64,000 nucleotides of DNA from Providencia alcalifaciens (GTDB lineage Bacteria; Pseudomonadota; Gammaproteobacteria; Enterobacterales; Enterobacteriaceae): assembly GCA_025961275.1 (NCBI GenBank), contig JAOQNJ010000001.1:1819353-1883352 (forward strand). The letters run 5' to 3'. The notes below the pieces were generated by a model. The model saw only the letters and a program-made list of their open reading frames with translations. It was not told the origin of the DNA and searched no databases. Positions 8,603-17,210 of the stretch are shown here, piece after piece (positions within the stretch are counted from its first letter, which is position 1; each line of letters starts with the position of its first letter). The position numbers and the translations under genes were made by a program.

Positions 8603-8878
8603 TTTTCCATGAGCTATTTTAACCTTTTCTGCTAACTTATACTGTAGATAGAATTAAATAATGATAATCACTAACTCGCATATCCGAAGCAAACAAAATT
8701 CTATTGTTTACGTTAGAAATTTCAGGAACAGACTTTAATGATTTTAATAATTAAAAGTAACTATCTGAATCTATTGAGTACAAATGAGATCTATAACCTT
8801 CCTAAGACAATCTTCTTACATTAATATCTATAAACCATCTGTCATTTAAGATAAGTATAAAAAGGACTGTATAAATTT

Positions 8879-9538
8879 ATGGCAATACGTTCACCACATT
8901 GCGATGCATTGAGAATCTTATTCATCCTTAAAGCTGGTGGTAGCCCCATCATCTCTGAAGAAAATGACGAAGTACTAGTTTTCAAAGGAGAACAACGACT
9001 TCAAGCCTTTGATTTTTGGATGAGAAACCCTGATTATTTAGCCGCTGAATTAATTGATTTATACCATAAAACAAAAGAGTATAAATATTATAAAATTGCA
9101 AAAAAAATTTTAGATGATGAAGAACCTGATCTACGACGAATCCCTATGATTCGTTATCTTTTTGGAGCTTATGAGCGTTTAGATGATGCATTATCAATAC
9201 TACGGTATCGTGATCTTATTCGAATTACAGGTAATAAGAGATCTGATGGGAAGGTAGCTGAAACTGACTTTATTTTGACCTGTTTAGGTAGTGACTTATG
9301 TTCTAATGCAATACTACAAGAACCATCATTACGATGGTATGAAGAACGCTCCCTGTTAGTCGCTGAAGTTGCAGGTGATATGGGGGGAACAGCTCTTAAA
9401 CATAGGCAATATGAACGAACCACATATGCAAAAACTAAATTGGGTGGAGTTATTCCTTCAATAGTAAATGAAATATCTGAACAATTGGCAAAAATTGAGA
9501 TAAATATCCAAGAGGAACCATATGCAATCGAAAAATGA
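8879..9538 (+). CDS. Small component of candidate SMC-type defence operon
   Basis: 219 aa, unrecognised by name. It starts with a helical segment, contains LQAFDFWMRNPDYLAAEL and then a likely winged-helix stretch (RYLFGAYERLDDALSILRYR, DLIRITGN, TDFILTCLGSDL). Its C-terminal region has KTKLGGVIPSIVNEI. The layout resembles the middle components of ABC three-component and Lamassu-like conflict systems, an inference from memory. ATG 8879 has AGGA 12 nt upstream. It overlaps the ATPase gene by 17 nt, implying translational coupling. AT-rich relative to neighbours. Confidence 0.6.
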   Translation: MAIRSPHCDALRILFILKAGGSPIISEENDEVLVFKGEQRLQAFDFWMRNPDYLAAELIDLYHKTKEYKYYKIAKKILDDEEPDLRRIPMIRYLFGAYERLDDALSILRYRDLIRITGNKRSDGKVAETDFILTCLGSDLCSNAILQEPSLRWYEERSLLVAEVAGDMGGTALKHRQYERTTYAKTKLGGVIPSIVNEISEQLAKIEINIQEEPYAIEK

Positions 9539-11487
9539 ATGGCTAAAATCTATAGCTGAAAAAGTGAACCTCGATATCTCAATAGTTGAGAATGTTTTAG
9601 CTACTCATAAAATCACTCCATCCCCAGTTGTAGCACAACCGCGTCGCTTATCCATACGTAAGTTAGAATTTTCAGGTGTAAAAGATAGCACAAGTCATTC
9701 AGGCCCCTTCAAATTTTGTTGGAATAATCTTGAAAATGGCCTATGGGCAATTTTATCCGAAAAAAATTTCCGTGGTAAATCAACTATTATTGAAGTTGTA
9801 CGTTGGATGTTAAGAGGAAAACCTTCCGATACCCTACAAGAAGATGTTCGTCGTTGGAAAATTCCATCCAAATAATATTTCAATTAGATTCTGAAGAATA
9901 TGAAATAATAGCAAATACTAGTAACGATATTACTGGTAGCTTAAGCCGAATTAGGACATTGAATGATAACAAAAAAAACAAACAGTTTTAGCGGAGTTCA
10001 TTTCAGATAGTGAGTTTGAACTTGTTATGTCAGATTTTTTCATGCGTATGTTTTCCATGACTCCATTATCTACATTGAGAAAAAATGGGCCAAATGATGT
10101 TTATGAAGTAACTCACGGTTGGGCATCTTTGTCTGGAGCTATGTTTATAGGTACTGATTATAAAGTACTTCTAGGTGATATGCCGGTAAATGGAGGGTTA
10201 ACATCCCGAATGATGCAAATGTACCTTGGAATACCATGGGTGTCGACATTAGCATCAGTAAAAACGGCTCATAAAATTGTTGAAACTGCTATACATGAAC
10301 AAAAAAGAAAAAATGAGCAAAATAGAGCTCTAACAAATGAACGAGCAAATATTATTAACGCCGAAATAAGCGCTAAAAAATCAATATTAAATGACACTCC
10401 TAATAATGATGATTTATTAATAGAGATACAAACCAAAACTAAAAATTTAATAAGTTATCGTAATATCGAACGAGAATTAATAATAAAGCAAGAGATCGCT
10501 GAAGCGGAGTTCCGTCAAATAGACATTATACATAAACAAGATCGTAATAATTTACAAACACATAATGATGCAGTCTCAGCAAAAGCTATATTTAGAAGTT
10601 TAGACCCAAAATGCTGCCCTCGTTGTGATCATACTATATCTAATGAAAGAAAAAAGCAGGAGTCTTTAAATCATGAATGCTTCATTTGTGGAGAAAAAAC
10701 TATAAACTCAGAAGATACTGAGGCTATAAGAGAAGAGTTAATAAATAATGTTCACTTATCAGAAAAAGCTTTAAAAACATGCACATCCCAAAAAGAAAAA
10801 ATAAAAGATGAACTTTTAAATCTTCAAAAAAAAATCGATCTCTTGCAAATAAATTTAAACTCTATTTCTGAGAATTTCAGTCTAGCCTCAGATAGGCAAA
10901 CGATAATAACCGAAATAGCCGTTTTAGAAGGCAGGCTAGATGAATTATCAATAATATCAAAAGATAATAATGATGATGATATTGATAGAGCTAGTGAATT
11001 AAATATTTTGTCTGTAACTGTAAAAGAAACGGAAAAGTTAGTTAAAGATTTACAAGGCGACCTTTTAGCTGATATCTCAATACGGTTAGTCAAATATGCT
11101 AATACCTTTGGGATGAAAAATCTTTCTTTTGCAAACTTAAAAGGTAATGTAACTCTTAACCTAACTAAAGGAGGTACTAAGACAAGCTATAGTAAAGTTA
11201 CTGATGGTGAAAAATTACGTTTAAAAGTTGCTACTATACTCGCTATGATTGAAGTAGCTGAAGAAAAAGGTATCGGAAGACATCCTGGCTTACTTATGAT
11301 TGATTCCCCTGGTGCACAAGAAGTTTCATCATCGGACTTAGAACAATTGATTGCAGGACTTCAATTGGTTGCAAATAAATCTCCTCACTTTCAAATATTT
11401 ATTGCTGGAATAACATCAAAAGCAATAACAGATCATGTAGAAAAATCCAATAGATATGAGGCCACTGTAAATGAGTATCTTTGGTAA
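9522..11487 (+). CDS. SMC/Rad50-like coiled-coil ATPase with zinc hook (two apparent frameshifts)
   Basis: Three reading frames join into one protein of about 655 aa. The N-terminal part has the P-loop-like SEKNFRGKSTIIE (residues ~80-92; the usual first glycine is replaced). At about 9858-9864 the frame shifts by -1 (TGGAAAATT, one A short) and continues as NSIQIIFQLDSEEYEIIAN. At the A8 run around 9971-9978 it shifts -1 again and continues KQTVLAEFISDSEFELVMSDFF. Two coiled-coil arms flank a zinc hook (CCPRC about residue 365, CFIC about 387). The C-terminal head has the signature-like VTDGEKLRLKVAT and the Walker B LLMIDSPG. Both shifts equal loss of one A in an A-run. The protein is otherwise full length, so sequencing error, recent decay and slippage are all possible. 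Confidence 0.8.
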
Positions 11488-13508
11488 TGAAAATGCACCC
11501 TATCGAAGCTACGCTTTATAAAAAAGCAACACAGAACGGAGATTGGCACTTGGATGAATTGGGCGGAATTAATGCCATATCTTCTCAAGTTAAATTGTTA
11601 GGCAATTCTCCTATGATGCCATTATTACTGAATCCACTTATTCACGCATGGAATAATTCTCAATCCGATCAAAAAGAACTATTTAAAACTACTTTTTTTC
11701 AATTATTAGAAATAGCACAAACTGATTTTATTCTAATTGAAACAATAGATATTCTCACATATCATAACCCTTTACCTGATGATTCTGATGAGTTATTTTT
11801 CATGGCTCTTCTTAAAAAAGCGTCACAACTTTCACTATCAGGATTCTCTCGCAGTATTGCACTTGATGGTGCTTTTCGCTGGGCGAATAAAAATAGGCGT
11901 TGGCAATTTCGTTTGCTAGATTTATTTTTGGGATTAATGCCCGATGACAATAAAGATTTTTTACGTCATTCTGCAAAAATCATAGGTATCGCATATACTC
12001 ATTGGAAAGAAGAAGCACTTATTGATAAACTAAATAAATTAACTTTGGTAGATTATGCTCGTCCAGAAGCCACCTTTGAATTAGGCATGGTCTACTTATC
12101 AAAAGCCATAAGTGAGAATAATAAAAACACCTCCATTCATTTTTTTGAAGAATCAAAGAAATGGTTTGAAGAATCAATATTTTTTTCAGAAGAAAACCCT
12201 GAAGCAAGTTTATATTATAGCTCAATTAATTTGTTATTAGAATTCAATAAAAACTCAGCTAAAGAAATCCTAGCAGAACAGTGTTCAAATATTAAAGTAA
12301 ATATTTTTGAATTATATGAAAAATTTAACCAATCAAGCCCTACATGGCTTGGCTCTAGATATCTAGAAGTTATTTGCTGGGGGAATTTTTCAAATTCAAT
12401 CAATAATTTACTATATCAACTTGATAATCCTGGGTGGTGGGAGCCAACAGTTATCATAGAGAAAGAATTGCTATCTGTATATCATGCAAGTCGAACATTA
12501 TTAAATAGAAATCAATCCGGAGCTATAGAATCATTAATTTCACCACGTATTACAAACAAAATTAAAGAAAATAGCTATCAAATATATTTAATTAAAACAT
12601 GGCTTGAAAAAAACAAAAATCATGAATTAGCTAATGAAGCTGAATTTTTAATCTCTCAAGTGGAAAATTTAGACTCCCCCCCTTTAATTGAAGCTGAAAG
12701 TAATAATGCCTCACTTTCAGCTACTATTAATGAGGCATTATTAAAAAATGAACCGAAAAAAGTTCTTCACTCAATCATAGAAAATGCTTTCAACCTTAGC
12801 ATCAGTAATCTAACAGCCTGTGAAATTAACATTTTAGAACAATGTAAGGAAAAAGCCTTAGGTCATATTGACTATAAAAATAATACTAAAGCACAACAAT
12901 TGTTTGATGCTGTTTTATTTTGGCTTACACGATTTGTCGCTAATCGTTTAGAATTAAGCCGTGCACATGACCCTTCAAGCTATTATCTATTTGAACAAAA
13001 AGATGGTTCGCTTCCTCACGAAAGTGAATTGCAACTAGATTTCTATAGATGGCTCACAACAAATGCCATTGGAGTAGATCTTGAGCCCCCAAATGTTGGA
13101 GGTGGGCGAGCTGACATTCGATTAAACTCGGGGCCAGAAAGCTTAATTATTGAAGTAAAACGTGAGGATAGTAATTGTTCTTTTGATTCTCTTTACCAAA
13201 ATTACTCTGCTCAAACAACAGATTATCAAAATACTGGCATTAGACTGGGAGTTTTGCTCGTATTAGATTTGACAATTTCAAATCGTGAAGGCACACCTCA
13301 TATGTCTACTCTATTTGAAATAAGAGAAGTTAATCGTTCAGGAGAGTCAATCCCCCGTTTAATATTAATAGTTAAGGTTCCAGGACGGCGTAAATTACCC
13401 AGTGAGTTAACTAAACTAGCAAAAAAAATAAAAATCATTAGTTCAATATATTCTAAGCTAAATGCAATTACATATATATCCATTTACAATATTATTCACA
13501 TAAATTAA
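11487..13508 (+). CDS. Large helical-repeat protein with C-terminal PDDEXK nuclease domain
   Basis: About 673 aa. ATG 11487 overlaps the ATPase stop (TAATG), so I prefer it to a TTG at 11481. Residues ~1-470 are all-helical and TPR-like (WANKNRRWQFRLLDLFLG, ATFELGMVYLSKAI). Residues ~490-640 carry SELQLDFYRWLTTNAIG, then GGGRADIRL and SLIIEVKRE. This is the E...D...ExK layout of PDDEXK nucleases, with D near residue 541 and the ExK near 555. It is the likely effector of the operon. A protein with an SMC partner and a nuclease recalls Lamassu/Ddm systems, but the gene order and the large helical region do not match those I know. Confidence 0.72.
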   Translation: MKMHPIEATLYKKATQNGDWHLDELGGINAISSQVKLLGNSPMMPLLLNPLIHAWNNSQSDQKELFKTTFFQLLEIAQTDFILIETIDILTYHNPLPDDSDELFFMALLKKASQLSLSGFSRSIALDGAFRWANKNRRWQFRLLDLFLGLMPDDNKDFLRHSAKIIGIAYTHWKEEALIDKLNKLTLVDYARPEATFELGMVYLSKAISENNKNTSIHFFEESKKWFEESIFFSEENPEASLYYSSINLLLEFNKNSAKEILAEQCSNIKVNIFELYEKFNQSSPTWLGSRYLEVICWGNFSNSINNLLYQLDNPGWWEPTVIIEKELLSVYHASRTLLNRNQSGAIESLISPRITNKIKENSYQIYLIKTWLEKNKNHELANEAEFLISQVENLDSPPLIEAESNNASLSATINEALLKNEPKKVLHSIIENAFNLSISNLTACEINILEQCKEKALGHIDYKNNTKAQQLFDAVLFWLTRFVANRLELSRAHDPSSYYLFEQKDGSLPHESELQLDFYRWLTTNAIGVDLEPPNVGGGRADIRLNSGPESLIIEVKREDSNCSFDSLYQNYSAQTTDYQNTGIRLGVLLVLDLTISNREGTPHMSTLFEIREVNRSGESIPRLILIVKVPGRRKLPSELTKLAKKIKIISSIYSKLNAITYISIYNIIHIN

Positions 13509-13581
13509 TTTTTATGTGAATTTTTAATTTGTATTCAATTATTACTATAAAATCAGAAGTTTTATGTATCTGTGCTTGCAA

Positions 13582-13614
13582 AGGTAATGCCTATCATAAT
13601 AACAGGCATTACCT
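13582..13614. terminator. Hairpin between defence operon and integrase
   Basis: Perfect 11-bp inverted repeat AGGTAATGCCT / AGGCATTACCT with an 11-nt loop, lying between two convergent genes. It could terminate both; no strong U-tract is present. Confidence 0.5.
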
Positions 13615-13620
13615 ATTCTA

Positions 13621-14826
13621 CTAAAAACTCACACTCACCACATTCCCTACACCACACTCCAACTCATCAATATAGTCCGCATACCACTGGATCATCTCTC
13701 TTCTGTTTTCAAGGTACTGAGCATGGTTATACGTACCACGGATGGTATTCTTATCAACGTGAGCAAGTTGAAGCTCAATCCATGCCGTATTGAATCCCTT
13801 CTCATGCAAGATAGTGCTCATTGTGTGCCTAAAACCATGTCCAGTTGCTTTTCCATGATAACCTATACGTTTAAGGACCTGATTAACACTCGCTTCGCTC
13901 ATTGGCTTGGTAATGTCATTTCTACCGGGGAATACTAGTTTATAACGTCCGGTAATAGCTTGAACTTCACGTAATGCCGTGATGACTTGAGTCGATAATG
14001 GAACAAGATGTGGGCGTCGCATTTTCATTCTTTCTTTGGGGATCTCCCAAATACAGCGTTCGAAATCAAACTCCCCCCATTCTGCTAAACGCAGCTCAAT
14101 AGTTCTCACGCCTGTTAACATCAGGATTTTAGTTGCTAACCGAGTAATTGGGCTACCTGAATAATGATTTAATGCATTAAGAAACTCAGGTAATTCATTA
14201 GCAAGTAAATGAGGGTAATGCTGTGCTTTAGGAGGTGTTAATGCGCTAGCAAGTTCAGAGGCAGGGTTGTATTCCGCTTTGCCCGTTACAATCGCATATC
14301 TGAAGACTTGGTTACATGCTTGACGGATCTTACGTAACTTGTCCAGCACTCCCCTTTTTTCTAGTTTACGCAACGTACTGAGTACTTCTAGTGGCTTAAT
14401 TTCAGCAATTGGCCTTTTACCTAGATCAGGAAAAATGTCATTTTCAAATGACTCCATCAGATCTTCTGCATAACCTTTAGACCAGTTTGGTTTTTTATAC
14501 TCGTGCCATTCAAGGGTTACAGCTTGAAATGTATTATTAACCGCTGATTTACGTTCTATCTTCTCAAGCTTTTTCTGTTCTGAAGGGTCAATATTGTTAG
14601 CTATTTGACGTTTTGCTTCATCTCTACGCTATCTTGCATCCGCTAAAGAAATTTCAGGGTAGACGCCAAGTGCTAATGTTTTTTGTTTTCCGTCGAATCG
14701 ATATTGTAACCGCCAGTATTTAGAACCATTAGAATGCACGTAAAGGTGCATCCCTTCACCGTCAGTGAGTTTGTATCCTTTGTCGGCAGGCTTTGCCGTT
14801 CTTACCTTCACATCTGTTAGTGCCAT
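13621..14826 (-). pseudogene. int: P4-type tyrosine integrase interrupted by an in-frame amber codon
   Basis: 401 codons in one frame. The N-terminus is the arm-binding domain (DVKVRTAKPADKGYKLTDG, YRFDGKQKTLALGVYPEISL). A TAG at 14629-14631 (codon 66) sits where the family has a charged residue in SLADARxRRDEAKRQ. After it the protein continues intact: a core-binding domain, then the catalytic residues in LTGVRTIELRL (Arg), HGFRHTMST (His-x-x-Arg), LAHVDKNTIRGTYNHAQY (His, Tyr). The start is about 200 bp from the tRNA-Arg half at 15022-15066, its probable attachment site. It is likely inactive unless amber is suppressed. A single-nucleotide sequencing error is possible but is not of the homopolymer type. 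Confidence 0.85.
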
Positions 14827-15021
14827 ATAGGAACTCCCATGAGTTTGTGTTGGTATAAAAATTCATTGAACCTGTATGTACCAACGCATATACCAACAAA
14901 TATTACTTGATGTAGGTTGATATAGGTAGACGTCAGTTGAACGAAGAAAGGTTAAAATCAGCTAATTCACTGAATTTTAGGCATAAAAAAAGACATCGGT
15001 TGATGTCCATTGACTTCGAAA

Positions 15022-15066
15022 TGGTACGCCCTACAGGGTTCGAACCTGTGACCTACGGCTTAGAAG
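15022..15066 (-). repeat. 3' half of tRNA-Arg(TCT): integration attachment site
   Basis: Read on the minus strand, the sequence runs from the anticodon loop (CTTCTAA) through the 3' anticodon stem (GCCGT), the T arm (CACAGGTTCGAACCCTGT) to GGGCGTACCA. The 5' half of the tRNA is absent: the bases before the loop do not pair with GCCGT. It is therefore not a working tRNA but the duplicated 3' end produced by site-specific integration. The integrase gene follows directly in the tRNA's direction. Confidence 0.8.
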
Positions 15067-15449
15067 AGCGTAGAATTAATACTTTATAATCAGTTAATTA
15101 CAGTCTCCTTCAGTGCTCACAAGCTACAAAGAAGACAAAGTAATGCAAAGTTGTACAAAGTCGTTCAGCCTCATTCAAACTTAAACGTCCCAACCCCGTC
15201 CCAATATCCCACCCTCCCCTCCTGAAAATACTCCCGCACAACACTAGATTACAAATCAAAGAGCGATAAAATCGACAGCGATAAATACACGACAAAGCTG
15301 CCTGCTGAGACAGCCGATAGATTCAGCTTTGTATATTTGAGTGGATTTATATCTCTTTCGTCACATTGCGTGTCACAACTGTGACACACACGCTCACTCA
15401 AGTAACAAAAAAAGAGGCCTCAGCCTCTTCTACGTGAACAATAGTCATA
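15067..15449. other. Non-coding prophage end region
   Basis: No convincing gene. It holds a perfect 8-bp inverted repeat with 2-nt spacer, GTGTCACA-AC-TGTGACAC (15370-15387), that could be an operator. At the right it holds the terminator of the following minus-strand gene. The prophage attachment end probably lies at 15022-15066. Confidence 0.5.
15405..15429 (-). terminator. Rho-independent terminator
   Basis: On the minus strand AAGAGGC-TGAG-GCCTCTT followed by a run of Ts. It lies 20 bp downstream of the stop of the 15450-15827 gene. Confidence 0.8.
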
Positions 15450-15827
15450 TTAGTTTAATAGCGGTATCATGAGGTAAGACATGACACCAAAAAAAGTACA
15501 AACAAGTGCAGTGCAAACAATGGTTCCCAGCATTCCCATAGGTTTTACGTTATCTTTAACTTGATATGATTTTATGGCGCTTGGCGCACTTATTGTAATC
15601 TCGCTTTTTATTTCCAACCATACAGATGCAGGAGCCTTCTTAAAGAATTTTTCTCATTCATCAATGTAGCGATTTACCGTTTCGTCAAAAAAGCCGGGTC
15701 CGTATTCTGACTCACTTTTGATTCTGTTATTAAGCTCATCAATCAATGGGGCTATTGATAGCATCACGCTACCGTTTTCAATTCTATAGTAGTCAGTATC
15801 TTTCCCTGAGATATTTTTCTGAAACAT
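15450..15827 (-). pseudogene. Small membrane-protein gene with an in-frame TGA
   Basis: 125 codons from ATG 15827, interrupted by TGA at 15654-15656. Upstream: FQKNISGKDTDYYRIENG and SEYGPGFFDETVNRYIDE. Downstream: EKFFKKAPASVWLEI and a hydrophobic C-terminus (MGMLGTIVCTALVCTFFG) likely to be one membrane helix. Family unknown. The TGA could stand for a former TGG (Trp). It has its own terminator and looks like a lysogenic-conversion (moron) gene at the prophage end. Confidence 0.5.
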
Positions 15828-16022
15828 TTTAAACCCTACTTATTTTGAAACTATTAGCTTAATTATAAGGATAAAAGAAAAAATATCCAACAGTAGCAGG
15901 GTAAATCTAATTTTTAGTGAAACTGTAGATGTTACGCTTTGCCTGTGGCTATCTGCGTTTACTTGTTGCCTTTTAGCTTTTATAATCGACCGTTGAAAAT
16001 GAAATAATAACAGCAGGATGCC

Positions 16023-17169
16023 ATGAAACTTATCTTATCACTCAGTTTTTTTAATAAGTTTAGTTAGTCATACCACATACGTATACATACCAGCTTTGAT
16101 TTTGTTGTCAGTTTATGTGCTGCTAAGTAAGAGTTTACTGCCAATAACAAAACTTGATTTGTTTTCATTTCTCGCTTTTTCATTGCTAGTTATCGCCTCT
16201 GCATTGCACTTTAAAACTCTAGCAAGTAATGTGTCAGAACCTTCCGAGCAATCATTTTTTAATAATTTAATCTTTGCTTTTATTTTATTTTTTATAGTTA
16301 TGTTCCTCAGTAAAATTTTCAAAAAACAACAAAATAGTGAAAATATAAAATATGCAATAAAAGCAGTGATTATTATCCATGTTGCCATATTTTTTACTCA
16401 GTTTTTAGTTGTTTATACATCCGGTCACTATATAGACTTAGTCAGTCCTATCACAGGTGAAGAGTCAAGATACCATAACTATATACTTTCTGGCTCTATG
16501 TCAGATTTATTGCTATACAGGGTCACTGGGCTGTACATTGAGCCATCAACTTATGCCTCGGCCATGACTTGTATGATTATGGCTGCCGTTGCTATGGGTA
16601 TAAACAGAAAATTGGTATATTTAGCTACATCTACATTGTTACTAAATTTCTCAACTATTGGAATAATTCTATTTGTATTAGTAATATTTTCTATCCTCAT
16701 AAAAAAAATAAATATAAAATTTTTAATTGCATCATTGATATTTGCTATTTTCATATTCGTAATAAATTATGATTTCATTGTTAAATTTATTGATGATTTC
16801 ATGTTTAAGCTTAGTGTAACGTCAGGATCAAGGTTTGCACTGATGGAATATATTTACTTAGATAATGGGCTTCCTCGCATCTTTGGCTCAGGTTTCTTTA
16901 ATCTACCTAGAGACCTTCTAGAAAAAATATCAATGGGAAATTATAGTGTTGCGGCTATAAATGATGCAGGTCTATTTAGCTTTTTGGTGCTAAGATTTGG
17001 CCTTTTGATTACTATACCTGTGATTTTTGTGATGTTTAAAATGAAAAACGCCGTGTTAAAATCGCTACTTATTTGTGTACTCGTGAGTAAAATGTCTTTT
17101 CTTTTTCCTATAATATACCTCCCTATCATTGCGGCATGGAAAAATAATAAAAAATTAAGTAATAATTAA
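16023..17169 (+). CDS. O-antigen polymerase-like membrane protein (Wzy-like), start frameshifted at a T7 tract
   Basis: About 10-11 hydrophobic segments. The C-terminal half has FGSGFFNLPRDLLEK and SVAAINDAGLFSFLVLRFG, which resembles Wzy/O-antigen ligase proteins with a large periplasmic loop. The open frame starts without a good ATG (TTG 16096). ATG 16023 reads MKLILSLSF and then goes out of frame at a T7 tract (16046-16052). Removing one T gives a continuous 381-aa protein (LISLVSHTTYVYIPALILLS). Temperate phages often carry such genes beside the tailspike to alter host O-antigen and block superinfection. Base composition is very AT-rich. Confidence 0.65.
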
Positions 17170-17176
17170 AATCCAA

Positions 17177-17201
17177 ATGGCTATCTAAACTCTAGATAGC
17201 C
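17177..17201. terminator. Bidirectional hairpin between polymerase gene and tailspike
   Basis: TGGCTATCT-(7 nt)-AGATAGCCA, a perfect 9-bp stem between the convergent genes ending at 17169 and 17211. Confidence 0.6.
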
Positions 17202-17210
17202 ACGCTTGGG

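Noticed and set aside
9855..9985. Programmed ribosomal frameshifting in the ATPase
   Set aside because: Two separate -1 shifts would be needed, the first lacks a canonical heptamer, and both are explained by one missing A.
11481..11489. TTG 11481 as the start of the nuclease gene
   Set aside because: ATG 11487 overlaps the previous stop as TAATG, which fits coupling better.
15022..15066. A tRNA-Arg gene
   Set aside because: Only the 3' half from the anticodon loop is present; the bases upstream do not form the D arm or the 5' stems, so it is an attachment-site copy.
15110..15295. A 61-aa minus-strand gene
   Set aside because: No ribosome-binding site or recognisable features; it lies in the non-coding prophage end.
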